Shown piece after piece: positions 27,810-37,073 of a stretch of 64,000 nucleotides of DNA. The stretch comes from Bacteroidetes bacterium HLUCCA01 (lineage in GTDB: Bacteria; Bacteroidota; Rhodothermia; Balneolales; HLUCCA01), in NCBI GenBank assembly GCA_001314545.1, contig LIHN01000017.1, positions 125,181 through 189,180 of the forward strand, read 5' to 3'. A model generated the notes under the pieces. It was given only the letters and a program-made list of their open reading frames with translations, was not told the origin of the DNA and did no database searches. Position 1 is the stretch's first letter. Every line of letters starts with the position of its first letter. The translations under genes and the position numbers were made by a program.

Positions 27810-29441
27810 ATGTCTCTTATCAAAGCAATGAATTCTGGTGTGAGCGGGCTGCGAGCCTTTCAAACCAAGATGGACGTAATCGGTAATAACATTGCCAACG
27901 TTGAAACCGCCGGATTCAAATCGTCTCGTGTCACGTTCGCGGAATTGATGACGCAACGGCTCGGCCGGTCCGGTCAGAGCGGCGATTCAGCCCCGCAGTT
28001 GTCCAATCAGATTGGACTGGGTGTACGGGTTTCCTCCATCGACCGTGACTTCGCCCAGGGTGTACTTAACAGTACCGGGCGGAATACCGATGTAGCTCTT
28101 GAGGGCGAGGGATTCTTTGCAGTACGTGGTGAAGGACAAACCTACCTTACCCGGGCGGGTAACTTCGCCTTTAATAAAGACGGGTTCCTGGTAGATCCGT
28201 CCGGTCGTAATGTGCAGGGTTTCCTTGCCGACCGCAGCGGTAACGTCCTTCGGGCCGGTGCCACCAGTGATATTTATGTAGATTTCGAAAACGTGTTCCC
28301 GCCTAAAGCTACGGAGAAAGTGAAACTGGCCGGTAACCTGGACGCCAATACGAGCCGTACCCAGACCCTGCAATCGGTCAGCAGCCTGACCACCGATGAC
28401 GGTCAACCGGCACGGTCGACCACCGCCATCAATGATCTGGCCCAGGTTACCACCGATATGGTGGATGGTGATACCATCACCTTTGATATGACGCTGCATG
28501 ATGGCAGCCCGGCTACTATTACGTATACCTACGCAGCCGGACATACCCTGCAGGATCTGGTTGATTCGTTCAACGCGCAGCTGACACCGGATGAAGGCCG
28601 GATGGCCTTGCAGGATGGCATGATGACGGTACGATCGGCCACCATGGGCGATAGTGAAATGCGCATTTCCGGGGTAAACGTGGGCGGAACCGGGGTCTTC
28701 TCCTCCCCACCCTTCCAGGTTTCCACCGAAGGTCTGACCGGGACCCGTATTATGAGTACCTCCGTCTATGATGACCTGGGTCGTACCCACGATATGGTAC
28801 TTGAATTCCGTCAGATAGACGAAAATACCTGGGAATACGAACCCCGCTTCACTGACGGACAGGAGGTAGTGCAGCCCGCAACGCCACCGTTTCCTACCGT
28901 AACCTTTGATGAGCTGGGTAATCTGCTCAACGGCGGGACCTTCAATCTGACGTTTGAACCGGGCAACGGAGCATCTACCACAACATTTGAAGTTGAGCTG
29001 GGCGATATAGAGCAAGGCATCAGCTTCACGCAGTTTGCCGGCAATAATTCGGCCAAGGTCTTCCGACAGGACGGATACCAGCAAGGGGCACTCGTAGACA
29101 TGCAGATTGACGGTGAAGGCCGGATTCAAGGGGTCTTTGACAATGGAAAATCGCGTGTATTGAGTCAGCTGGCCGTTTCACAGGTCCAGAATCAAAACGG
29201 TTTGGAAATGATGGGCGCCGGTCTTTACCGTGCTACCGTGGCGGCGGGTGAGACCTTTACCAATACCGCCTCCGACTTCGCCGGGACCTCGGTAACTGCC
29301 GGTGCATTGGAAGCCTCCAACGTTGATCTGGCGAAAGAATTTACCGAAATGATTACCTCCCAGCGGGCGTACCAAAGCTCTGCCAGGGTCATTTCCACCG
29401 CCGATGAGATGCTCATGGAAACGGTGAACCTGAAACGATAA
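27810..29441 (+). CDS. flgE: Flagellar hook protein FlgE
   Basis: 543 aa; AMNSGVSGLRAFQTKMDVIGNNIANVETAGFKSSR; C-terminal ASNVDLAKEFTEMITSQRAYQSSARVISTADEML. Confidence 0.96.
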   Translation: MSLIKAMNSGVSGLRAFQTKMDVIGNNIANVETAGFKSSRVTFAELMTQRLGRSGQSGDSAPQLSNQIGLGVRVSSIDRDFAQGVLNSTGRNTDVALEGEGFFAVRGEGQTYLTRAGNFAFNKDGFLVDPSGRNVQGFLADRSGNVLRAGATSDIYVDFENVFPPKATEKVKLAGNLDANTSRTQTLQSVSSLTTDDGQPARSTTAINDLAQVTTDMVDGDTITFDMTLHDGSPATITYTYAAGHTLQDLVDSFNAQLTPDEGRMALQDGMMTVRSATMGDSEMRISGVNVGGTGVFSSPPFQVSTEGLTGTRIMSTSVYDDLGRTHDMVLEFRQIDENTWEYEPRFTDGQEVVQPATPPFPTVTFDELGNLLNGGTFNLTFEPGNGASTTTFEVELGDIEQGISFTQFAGNNSAKVFRQDGYQQGALVDMQIDGEGRIQGVFDNGKSRVLSQLAVSQVQNQNGLEMMGAGLYRATVAAGETFTNTASDFAGTSVTAGALEASNVDLAKEFTEMITSQRAYQSSARVISTADEMLMETVNLKR

Positions 29442-29466
29442 ATTCAGCGATTAATCGCCTTTTTTG

Positions 29467-29500
29467 AGCCCCGGTACATGCTTTGTGCCGGGGCTTTTTT
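29467..29500 (+). terminator. Rho-independent terminator after flgE
   Basis: AGCCCCGGTAC-atgcttt-GTGCCGGGGCT followed by TTTTT; 11-bp stem with one G-U pair. Confidence 0.88.
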
Positions 29501-29515
29501 ACTATATATCCCTGC

Positions 29516-29542
29516 TTAACCGGTATTTCATTTGGCCGATAA
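29516..29542 (+). promoter_or_regulatory. Candidate sigma-28 promoter for motAB
   Basis: TTAA-N15-GCCGATAA directly between the flgE terminator and motA; -10 at 29535-29542. Confidence 0.65.
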
Positions 29543-29549
29543 CAGGGGT

Positions 29550-30428
29550 ATGCTAGATAAATCATCCATTATAGGGTTAGCCGCGGGTTTCGGGCTGGTA
29601 GTCTTTGCCATTGTATCGGAAGGATCGCTGGTTCCATTCATGAGCTTGTCTTCCATTTTCATTGTGGGCGGGGGGGTCATTGCTTCAACCATGGTGAATT
29701 ACAGCTTTACCGATATTAAAGAAAGCTTCCCGACCATCGTGAGCATGATTAAGGCCAAAGACATTGACCTGCGTACGGATATTGAGCTCATGAACCTTTT
29801 TGCGAAACGCTCCCGTCGTGACGGTCTGCTCCAGCTGGAAAACGATATTTCTGAAATTGACGATGGGTTTTTACGCGGGGGACTGCAGCTGGCTGTAGAT
29901 GGTGTCAAAAAAGAAAATCTGGAGGAAATTCTCAGCGACCAGATTCAGGCGGCAAAAGGCCGCATCGAAATGACGGTAAATCTGTTGTACTCTATGGCCG
30001 GCTATGCACCGGCTTTTGGTATGGTGGGAACGGTAATCGGGATGGTGCTCATGCTCCAGAACATATCCGATGCGGAATCCCTCGGTAAGGGCCTATCGGT
30101 AGCCTTGCTTACTACCCTGTATGGCGCTGTTCTGGCCAACCTCGTATTTACCCCCCTGGCCGGTAAGCTGGATTATCTCTCGGAGCTGGACATCAATCGC
30201 AAACTTATGTTCCGCTCAGCCATTCTCTCCATGGTTGAACAGGAGAACCCCCGCATTATGGAGAAAAAAATGCTCAACTACGTGGACCCACGCAGCAGGG
30301 CTGAATATCTCAAATACTACGATACGGTCCGAAGCACGAAGGAACGTGAAGAGAAACTGTATCGGCTCTGGAAAAATCAACAAAACAGCACATGGGACGA
30401 TCTAAGAAAGATACTGGAGGTTGGTTAA
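29550..30428 (+). CDS. motA: Flagellar motor stator protein MotA
   Basis: ORF listed from TTG 29532; ATG 29550 preferred (MLDKSSIIGLAAGFGLVVFAIV); GYAPAFGMVGTVIGMVLMLQNI. Confidence 0.94.
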   Translation: MLDKSSIIGLAAGFGLVVFAIVSEGSLVPFMSLSSIFIVGGGVIASTMVNYSFTDIKESFPTIVSMIKAKDIDLRTDIELMNLFAKRSRRDGLLQLENDISEIDDGFLRGGLQLAVDGVKKENLEEILSDQIQAAKGRIEMTVNLLYSMAGYAPAFGMVGTVIGMVLMLQNISDAESLGKGLSVALLTTLYGAVLANLVFTPLAGKLDYLSELDINRKLMFRSAILSMVEQENPRIMEKKMLNYVDPRSRAEYLKYYDTVRSTKEREEKLYRLWKNQQNSTWDDLRKILEVG

Positions 30429-31114
30429 TGACCTATGGTGACCTGGTCACCCTCCTTATGGTTTTCTTCGTGGTGTTGTATACGATGACGCCGGGAGTAG
30501 ATCCGACCAAGTTCCAGCAGTTTTTAATCCCTTTTCAGGGCAACCGTATGGTCATGCAGAATGAATCGGTTATGAATCCCCAGGAGATGATTACCTCCAT
30601 GAACCAGCAGGCCCAGCAGATGCAGAACCTGCAGGATTTCATTGAGGATAATGAGCTGCGCGATCAGGTAGATGTAGAGCTGACCCCGGAAGGGATCCGG
30701 ATTTCCCTGAGTGAGGGAATTACCTTCCCGAGCGGATCGGCCCGGCTGCTGCCCGGCGCTATGGGTATTCTGGCTGAGATTGCAACCATCCTGGAAAAAG
30801 ACATCCACGAAATTGAGGTACAAGGTCATACCGACAATGTGCCGGTCAGTGCCGGTTCCAGGTTCGGGTCGAACTGGGATCTGGGAGCCGCCCGGTCCGT
30901 CTCGGTAGTCCAGGTACTCATAGACAACAGTTCGGTAGAGTCCAGACGATTCCGGGCTACCAGCTTTGGAGAATACAGACCGATACGAGAGAATGATTCA
31001 GCGGAAAACAGACAGCGAAACAGACGGGTAGAAATCTATGTTCGGTATACCGAACTCATGCAGGGCGGGGCAGGTGTACCCTTTGTACTGGAAGAAGAAA
31101 TACCTTCACGCTAG
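30392..31114 (+). CDS. motB: Flagellar motor protein MotB (OmpA-like C-terminus)
   Basis: WLMTYGDLVTLLMVFFVVLYT; IEVQGHTDNVPV; overlaps motA by 37 nt. Confidence 0.93.
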   Translation: MGRSKKDTGGWLMTYGDLVTLLMVFFVVLYTMTPGVDPTKFQQFLIPFQGNRMVMQNESVMNPQEMITSMNQQAQQMQNLQDFIEDNELRDQVDVELTPEGIRISLSEGITFPSGSARLLPGAMGILAEIATILEKDIHEIEVQGHTDNVPVSAGSRFGSNWDLGAARSVSVVQVLIDNSSVESRRFRATSFGEYRPIRENDSAENRQRNRRVEIYVRYTELMQGGAGVPFVLEEEIPSR

Positions 31115-31142
31115 CATGCAATGAAATAAAGGAGAAAACGAT

Positions 31143-31652
31143 ATGGCAGAGAACGAACTAAACACTCCCAAACCGGGCGAACCGGATGCGTCTGCATCTT
31201 CGGGATCCGGGAAGAGTTCAAAATTCCTTGCGTTTGGAAAATATTTCCTGTTGCTGGCTGCCGTGGTGTTTCAGATTGGGGCAGCCTATACCCTCGTAGA
31301 TGAAAACTATGAGCGGATTTATGTGAGCGTTTTCGGAGGATTACCTGATTTCTCGGCGGAATACCCCATGGAAGACATCGTAGTCAACCCCGCAAGGTCG
31401 AACGGACAGCGGTTTTTGGTCATCGGTATGAGTCTGGAACTCTATCACCACGATCATATCCCCTTGCTGGAGCGTAACCTGACCAATATCAAGGAAAATC
31501 TCATGCGCATTGCCGCCTCACGCTCCGTGAACGAGCTGGTGGCCTTTGAAGAACGTGAAGTCATGCGCGAGGAGATGATAAATGAAATAAATGAGATAAC
31601 GGGCGTATCTTCGGTACGCAATTTGTACTTCACCCGATACATAATGCAATGA
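31143..31652 (+). CDS. fliL: Flagellar basal body-associated protein FliL
   Basis: Single TM, C-terminal FliL-type region; between motB and fliM. Confidence 0.85.
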   Translation: MAENELNTPKPGEPDASASSGSGKSSKFLAFGKYFLLLAAVVFQIGAAYTLVDENYERIYVSVFGGLPDFSAEYPMEDIVVNPARSNGQRFLVIGMSLELYHHDHIPLLERNLTNIKENLMRIAASRSVNELVAFEEREVMREEMINEINEITGVSSVRNLYFTRYIMQ

Positions 31653-31679
31653 TGCACATCTATCGGATAGTACACCGTT

Positions 31680-32612
31680 ATGAGTTTTCCAAACATGCAG
31701 CGTGGGAGGAAGCGTAAGTATGTAGAAACCTACGACTTCAAACATCCCAAACTTTTTAGTAAGGAGATCATGCGTACCCTCAGGGCACTGCATGAGACCC
31801 TGGGCCGGAGCCTGGGCCGGACCTTCAACAGTACCTTGCGCAACAAGGTAGATGTGCAGCTGCTGCGTATCAATCAGGTGGTGATGAGCGAATTCATCAC
31901 CGGAATACAGGCCCCCAGTGCCCTGTACGTGCTGGCCATTGAGGAATTGGGCGGCGATATCATCCTGGAGCTTCCACCGGGACTATGCCTGTATATCGTG
32001 GAACGGCAGAGCGGCGGGCGGGGCAACGATCTGACCCTGCGCCGAACGTTCACCACCATCGAAGAGAAAATCATGAACCGCGTGATGCAGCGTGTCAACA
32101 AAGACGTCATCACCGCCTGGGACCCTTACATCCAGTTTACGGTTCGCAATATGGTGTATGAAAGCAAGCCTGAAAATGTACACCTGATTAATGATGATCC
32201 GGCCGTCACCGCCGAGTATGCCGTGGAAGTGGCCGGTCACCAGTCTATCATTCGCCTGGTCTATCCCTATACCCTGCTCAAGGAATCGCTAAATGAGATG
32301 ATTCTGCGTGTAGGCTCGCATCCCCGCAAGGAGGAACTCTCTCCGGAAGCCAAGGAATCATTTGAAAAAACGCTGAAGCAAATCAATGTGAATATCCGTC
32401 CGTTGCTGGGTAAGACCCGTCTGTCGGTATGGGATTTGCTTCACCTGGAAGAAGATGACATCATTCCGCTCGACCAAAAAGTGGAAAAACCGTTAAAGGT
32501 GACGGTGAACGGAGTGGACAAAATGGCCGCTTATCCCGGCACCGTCAAAGCCCGCCGGGCCGTGAAAATCTACGAAGTGTTTGAAGAAATTAAAGAAAGT
32601 GAACTGTTATGA
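31680..32612 (+). CDS. fliM: Flagellar motor switch protein FliM (lacks N-terminal CheY-binding peptide)
   Basis: YDFKHPKLFSKEIMRTLRALHETLGRSLGRTFNSTLR; in-frame TAG 12 nt upstream of ATG. Confidence 0.94.
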   Translation: MSFPNMQRGRKRKYVETYDFKHPKLFSKEIMRTLRALHETLGRSLGRTFNSTLRNKVDVQLLRINQVVMSEFITGIQAPSALYVLAIEELGGDIILELPPGLCLYIVERQSGGRGNDLTLRRTFTTIEEKIMNRVMQRVNKDVITAWDPYIQFTVRNMVYESKPENVHLINDDPAVTAEYAVEVAGHQSIIRLVYPYTLLKESLNEMILRVGSHPRKEELSPEAKESFEKTLKQINVNIRPLLGKTRLSVWDLLHLEEDDIIPLDQKVEKPLKVTVNGVDKMAAYPGTVKARRAVKIYEVFEEIKESELL

Positions 32613-33601
32613 ATCTGGAAAAACTACTCGAAATTTTTGAAACGCTTCGCACCCACGTGGAGCAGTACATCACCTCGGTAACCTACGAGGAAACCCGCAT
32701 CGAGGTGAAGTCGCAGGTGGACCTCACCCACGATGAAATGCTGGAACAGGCAGTACCGTCTGATATTTTCCTGTACGCACGGGATACCGAGCATAATGCC
32801 GATATTGTAGTGCTGATGGATGAAGCCTGGTTCGGGCTGCTTTCCTCCATCATGCTGGGTATTGAAGAAAAGTCTCTGAACGAGGTCACCCGCGACCTCC
32901 TGCTGAAATTCGGCAAGGAACTCTCCGAGGTGCTGGTTGAGAAGCTCGGCGAAGCGGAAATCACGGTCAAACCGGAGAACCTGCAGGTACTCACCGCCGC
33001 TCAGCTGGCGAATGAACTGACCCACGCCAAGTATTTTGGTATTACTCTGGCCGTGCATGGCGTAGCCGATGAGGATGTACGTGCCGGTATCATCCTGGGC
33101 GACCCGGCGGCTATTCTGCAGGAAGAACCTGAAGAACCCGAAGAGCCTGCCAGAGCCGCTGATGCTGCCGAGGGAACCCGCGGATCACAGTCGAAAACCA
33201 ACGGGAAGTCCACCAACGGGAAGTCGGTTCATGATGAGGACGGCGAGGAGCTGAATCCGGAAGACCTGATTACCGCTCAGCGCGTGGAATTTGTGGATTT
33301 CGGCGAGGCCACCAACGTATTTGAAGAACTGGACGGTACCAATATTGAGCTGCTCAAGGATGTAAGTCTGGACGTATCGGTTGAGCTGGGCCAGATACAA
33401 CTGCCTTTGGGCAAGGTGCTGCAACTCACCAAAGGCGCGGTACTGGAGCTGGATAAACTGGCCGGTGAACCGGTCGACATCCTGGTTAACGGACAGCGTA
33501 TCGCCCAGGGCGAGGTGGTGGTTATCGACGAGCATTTCGGGGTTCGTATTGTCAACCTGGTATCAACCAAAGAGCGCCTGGCCAAGGCCAAAATGAACTG
33601 A
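32609..33601 (+). CDS. fliN: FliN/FliY-like switch protein with N-terminal CheC/CheX-like domain
   Basis: C-terminal SpoA domain LLKDVSLDVSVELGQIQLPLGKVLQLTKGAVLELDKLAGEPVDILVNGQRIAQGEVVVIDEHFGVRI; about 250-aa N-terminal region. Confidence 0.9.
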   Translation: MNLEKLLEIFETLRTHVEQYITSVTYEETRIEVKSQVDLTHDEMLEQAVPSDIFLYARDTEHNADIVVLMDEAWFGLLSSIMLGIEEKSLNEVTRDLLLKFGKELSEVLVEKLGEAEITVKPENLQVLTAAQLANELTHAKYFGITLAVHGVADEDVRAGIILGDPAAILQEEPEEPEEPARAADAAEGTRGSQSKTNGKSTNGKSVHDEDGEELNPEDLITAQRVEFVDFGEATNVFEELDGTNIELLKDVSLDVSVELGQIQLPLGKVLQLTKGAVLELDKLAGEPVDILVNGQRIAQGEVVVIDEHFGVRIVNLVSTKERLAKAKMN

Positions 33602-33603
33602 TC

Positions 33604-34164
33604 ATGGACCTGAACAACGCCTTTCAGCAGAAACCTCCCCGCAAAATTCTGTCTATTGTTGTTGCCTTCGCGGGGGTGATGCTGGTCCTCTGGCTGTTGT
33701 TTGTGATCCGGATGGGCGAGTCGCAGGCGCCGTCGCCCGTGCCCGAAAACGACATCGACCGTGAGCGCCTGGAGAGCGTTCGGTCCCTGCGGGGCGAGAT
33801 GGAAGTCATACCCGACCAGGAGCGCCGTGAAAACAACATCGTTGGCAACGGTGTGATGACCTTCTTCATTCTGGCTGTACTCATCGGCGGTGCCTGGCTG
33901 TGGATAGCCCGTAAGGGCGGACCCCTGGAGCCGGAGACCGGTCCGGCCACATTCAAAGATCTGGGCAAACACAGCATCGCCCCGGGACAGAACCTGCAGA
34001 TTGTAGAAGTCAACAACGAAATATGGGTGCTTGGCGTCACGGGTTCCAGTATCAATCTGCTGCACCGTTACGACCGTGACGAGTGGGACGGTCCAGTTCA
34101 GCCATCGGCTCCATCTCCCACAAAAGCTTCTTTTTTAGAGATTTTTAAAGGAAAACAGTCATGA
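33604..34164 (+). CDS. fliO: Flagellar biosynthetic protein FliO
   Basis: TM segments plus KDLGKHSIAPGQNLQIVEVNNEIWVLGVTGSSINLL; between fliN and fliP. Confidence 0.82.
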   Translation: MDLNNAFQQKPPRKILSIVVAFAGVMLVLWLLFVIRMGESQAPSPVPENDIDRERLESVRSLRGEMEVIPDQERRENNIVGNGVMTFFILAVLIGGAWLWIARKGGPLEPETGPATFKDLGKHSIAPGQNLQIVEVNNEIWVLGVTGSSINLLHRYDRDEWDGPVQPSAPSPTKASFLEIFKGKQS

Positions 34165-35045
34165 CCGCGCTTCGAACATATCTACTCCGCCTGCTTTGGG
34201 GTCCGAAGCGCCGCAACGTGAACCTTCCCGCTGTTCCGGTTGAAATCCGGGAACAAGATTCAACGTTATTTCGGTACAACCGAAAGGTCATGCAGTTTTT
34301 CAATCGCTTTATTTCGGTGTTTCTGCTGGCACTGGCTCTCACGCTGACCCTGGGGGTGCTGAGCGTGCAGGCTCAGGGGATTCCTCAGATTGATCTGAGC
34401 GTAGGCGGGGAAGAGGGCGACCTTTCCCTGGCACTCCAGGCCCTGATCATTGTCACGATACTCTCCTTCGGACCTGCTTTTGTGACCATGATGACCAGTT
34501 TTACCCGCATCATTGTGGTGTTTTTCTTCCTGCGCATGGGCCTCGGAACCCAGCAGTCGCCCCCGAACCAGGTCCTCATCGGCCTCGCCCTTTTTATGAC
34601 CATTTTTATCATGATGCCCACCTTTAACCTGATCAATGAGCAGGCCATTCAGCCCTATATCAACGATGAGATGACTCAGATGGAGGCCCTCACGGCTGCC
34701 GCTACCCCGCTCAAGGAGTTCATGGTACGACAGACACGCGAAAAAGACCTCATTTTCTTTATGGATATGGCCGGAATCAATACCATTGGTACCGTAGAAG
34801 ACCTGCCCCTGTTTGTGGTGGTGCCCTCCTACATCATGAGTGAGCTGCGCATAGCCTTTCAGATCGGGTTCATGATTTATCTGCCGTTTATGGTTATTGA
34901 CCTGGTGATTGCTTCCATTTTGCTGGCGATGGGAATCATGTTCCTGCCTCCGGTGCTGGTTTCCCTGCCGTTCAAGATCCTGGTCTTTGTGCTGACTGAC
35001 GGCTGGTATCTGCTGGTGCAAAGTATGGTCAGAAGTTTTAATTAA
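34161..35045 (+). CDS. fliP: Flagellar export protein FliP
   Basis: FGPAFVTMMTSFTRIIVVFFFLRMGLGTQQSPPNQVLIGLALFMT; true start may be ATG 34290 just before the signal-like segment. Confidence 0.94.
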   Translation: MTALRTYLLRLLWGPKRRNVNLPAVPVEIREQDSTLFRYNRKVMQFFNRFISVFLLALALTLTLGVLSVQAQGIPQIDLSVGGEEGDLSLALQALIIVTILSFGPAFVTMMTSFTRIIVVFFFLRMGLGTQQSPPNQVLIGLALFMTIFIMMPTFNLINEQAIQPYINDEMTQMEALTAAATPLKEFMVRQTREKDLIFFMDMAGINTIGTVEDLPLFVVVPSYIMSELRIAFQIGFMIYLPFMVIDLVIASILLAMGIMFLPPVLVSLPFKILVFVLTDGWYLLVQSMVRSFN

Positions 35046-35054
35046 GGAGCAACT

Positions 35055-35324
35055 ATGAATACCGACATCGGCGTTTACTGGATTCAGGAAGCCCTCACGG
35101 CTGCGGTGGTTTTATCTACGCCCCTGCTGGTGGGCGCGTTGGCCATTGGTCTGGCCATTGCCATTTTTCAGGCGGCCACCTCAATTCAGGAAATGACATT
35201 GAGTTTTGTGCCTAAGATGCTGGTGGTGGTAATTATCATGTTCCTGCTGTTTGGATTCATGCTGCAGTACGCTATCAATTTCACTGAGCGGGTGTTTGAT
35301 TTCATCCCGCAAATCGCGCGATGA
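35055..35324 (+). CDS. fliQ: Flagellar export protein FliQ
   Basis: 89 aa, two TM; FQAATSIQEMTLSFVPKML. Confidence 0.95.
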   Translation: MNTDIGVYWIQEALTAAVVLSTPLLVGALAIGLAIAIFQAATSIQEMTLSFVPKMLVVVIIMFLLFGFMLQYAINFTERVFDFIPQIAR

Positions 35325-35325
35325 C

Positions 35326-36102
35326 GTGTTTGAGTCGATCGACTTCATCATTGGTGCTTTTCTGATTTTCGTGCGGGTTGGCGCGATGGTGATGACCGCG
35401 CCGTTTTTCAATGTCGCGGTGTTCCCCACCCGGGTGAAACTCTTTTTTGCCGCGATGACATCGGTCCTGCTTTTCCCCATTGTTCCTGCCGAGGCTGTTA
35501 CCCCGGTTATGACACAAGGTGCAGTATTTCTGCTCACGGTGATTCTGGTTGAGCTGCTCACGGGTGTAGCCATGGGACTGGTAGGGCAGCTGGTCTTTGC
35601 CGGTATTGAAATGGGTGGTCAGCTCATCGCCGTACAGGCCGCACTGAGTTTTGCCAACATCGTAGACTCCACCTCGGAGATTCAGAATACGGTAGTCAGT
35701 AACTTCTACACAACCCTGGCCATCATCGTTTTTCTTACCATTGGCGGCGACCATTTGTACCTTGAAGCCCTGGTGTACAGCTTTCAGATTATTCCCATCA
35801 GCGGCGCCGCGCTGGACCTGACCACCCCTCATTTCATCGATCTGGCCACGTATCTGTTCATTGCCGGTGTGCAGCTTTCGGCACCCTTTCTGATTGTGCT
35901 GTTCATGCTGAACCTGTCGTTTGCCATCTTTGCCCGTATCATGCCCCAGGCCAATATCTTTTTTATTGCGCTGCCGGTCAAAATGGGTATTGCCATCATC
36001 ATGCTGCACATGGTTATGCCGTACCTGCCGGTTGCTTTCGATGGGATGTTCATCCGGCTGTTCGAGTACCTCGGCCAGGTGATCGAAGCGATGGGGGGGT
36101 GA
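35326..36102 (+). CDS. fliR: Flagellar export protein FliR
   Basis: FIIGAFLIFVRVGAMVMTAPFFN...; GTG start at 35326, just after the fliQ stop, preferred over the overlapping upstream ATG at 35251. Confidence 0.92.
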   Translation: MFESIDFIIGAFLIFVRVGAMVMTAPFFNVAVFPTRVKLFFAAMTSVLLFPIVPAEAVTPVMTQGAVFLLTVILVELLTGVAMGLVGQLVFAGIEMGGQLIAVQAALSFANIVDSTSEIQNTVVSNFYTTLAIIVFLTIGGDHLYLEALVYSFQIIPISGAALDLTTPHFIDLATYLFIAGVQLSAPFLIVLFMLNLSFAIFARIMPQANIFFIALPVKMGIAIIMLHMVMPYLPVAFDGMFIRLFEYLGQVIEAMGG

Positions 36103-36163
36103 CCGCTTGCGTACGCCCGGTAACAATCAAATCCGGGTGTAACGCTGGTGCCTTGCTGCGGAC

Positions 36164-36292
36164 CCTCATGGTGAGGGCATCTGCCGGTGCATAAATCCTG
36201 TTGCAAACGGGCACCTCATGGGCAGGGCACCCGCCGGTGTGTAAATCCTGTTGAAAACGGGCACCTCATGGGCAGGGCATCCCGCCGGTGCG
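36164..36292. repeat. Intergenic tandem repeat, 50-bp period, two full copies plus one partial
   Basis: CCTCATGG... begins at 36164, 36214 and 36264; between convergent fliR and fliA. Confidence 0.88.
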
Positions 36293-36303
36293 CGGGTGGC
36301 ACT

Positions 36304-37068
36304 TTACCGGAAAAACGCAGCGTCTTTTTTCATAGCATGACGCATCTGCATGATAAGCTTGCCCACAATCTGTGAAATACGGGCTTCCGAGCGGTCCAGC
36401 AGCAGACCGATTTCACTGAGGGTCATATCTTCAAAGTAATACAGGGTCAGAATAAGCCGGTCCCGCTCATCGAGGTCGCCGATAAGTTTTTTGAGCTTGT
36501 CCAGCATGGCTTTGCGGTCATAGGCAGCATCGGGGTCCTCCGATTCCGGATCTGCAAGGGTGTCATACATGGTTGCCTTGCTGTCCTCGCCCAAGGCGCC
36601 GTCCAGTGAAAGCACATTGCGCTGCTGCACATTGCTGAGCAGCTGATGGTACTCCTCCAGGGAAATCTCCATCTCGGCGGCCACTTCCACATCCTCGGGA
36701 AGCCGGCCGAGCTGCTGGCTGAGCCGGTCAACCACTTCCTGGGCCTTGCCGTAGGTGGAACGCTGCAACCGGGGCATATTGTCAATCTTGCGCAGATAGT
36801 CAATTACACTGCCCCGGATGCGATAGTAGGCAAAGGTATTGAACTGGATGTTCTTTTCCGTGTCATACGAATCAATGGATTGAAGCAGTCCGCTCACACC
36901 CGCGCTTTCCAGATCTTCCCACTGGGTCAGCGGCAGGTCAGGACGGTTGATCTTGCCGATAATACTGCGCACCAAGGGCAACGACCGGGTAATGATCGCA
37001 TTGCGCAGACTTTCGGACGGCTCCTGGAAGTACAGGTCGACCAACTCCTGAATGGACTGATTCGCCAT
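36304..37068 (-). CDS. fliA: Flagellar sigma factor FliA (sigma-28)
   Basis: 254 aa; QWEDLESAGVSGLLQSIDSYDTEKNIQFNTFAYYRIRGSVIDYLRKIDNMPR; YYFEDMTLSEIGLLLDRSEARISQI. Confidence 0.95.
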   Translation of the reverse strand: MANQSIQELVDLYFQEPSESLRNAIITRSLPLVRSIIGKINRPDLPLTQWEDLESAGVSGLLQSIDSYDTEKNIQFNTFAYYRIRGSVIDYLRKIDNMPRLQRSTYGKAQEVVDRLSQQLGRLPEDVEVAAEMEISLEEYHQLLSNVQQRNVLSLDGALGEDSKATMYDTLADPESEDPDAAYDRKAMLDKLKKLIGDLDERDRLILTLYYFEDMTLSEIGLLLDRSEARISQIVGKLIMQMRHAMKKDAAFFR

Positions 37069-37073
37069 GATTA

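Noticed and set aside
27987-29129. 380-aa minus-strand ORF opposite flgE (and similar long antisense ORFs at 10175-10999, 22155-23261, 46690-47718, 49739-50878)
   Set aside because: Each lies entirely or mostly opposite a confidently identified flagellar or che gene and has no family-like sequence.
36164-36292. Possible CRISPR array
   Set aside because: Units are contiguous 50-bp tandem repeats without spacers, too few and diverged; no cas genes.
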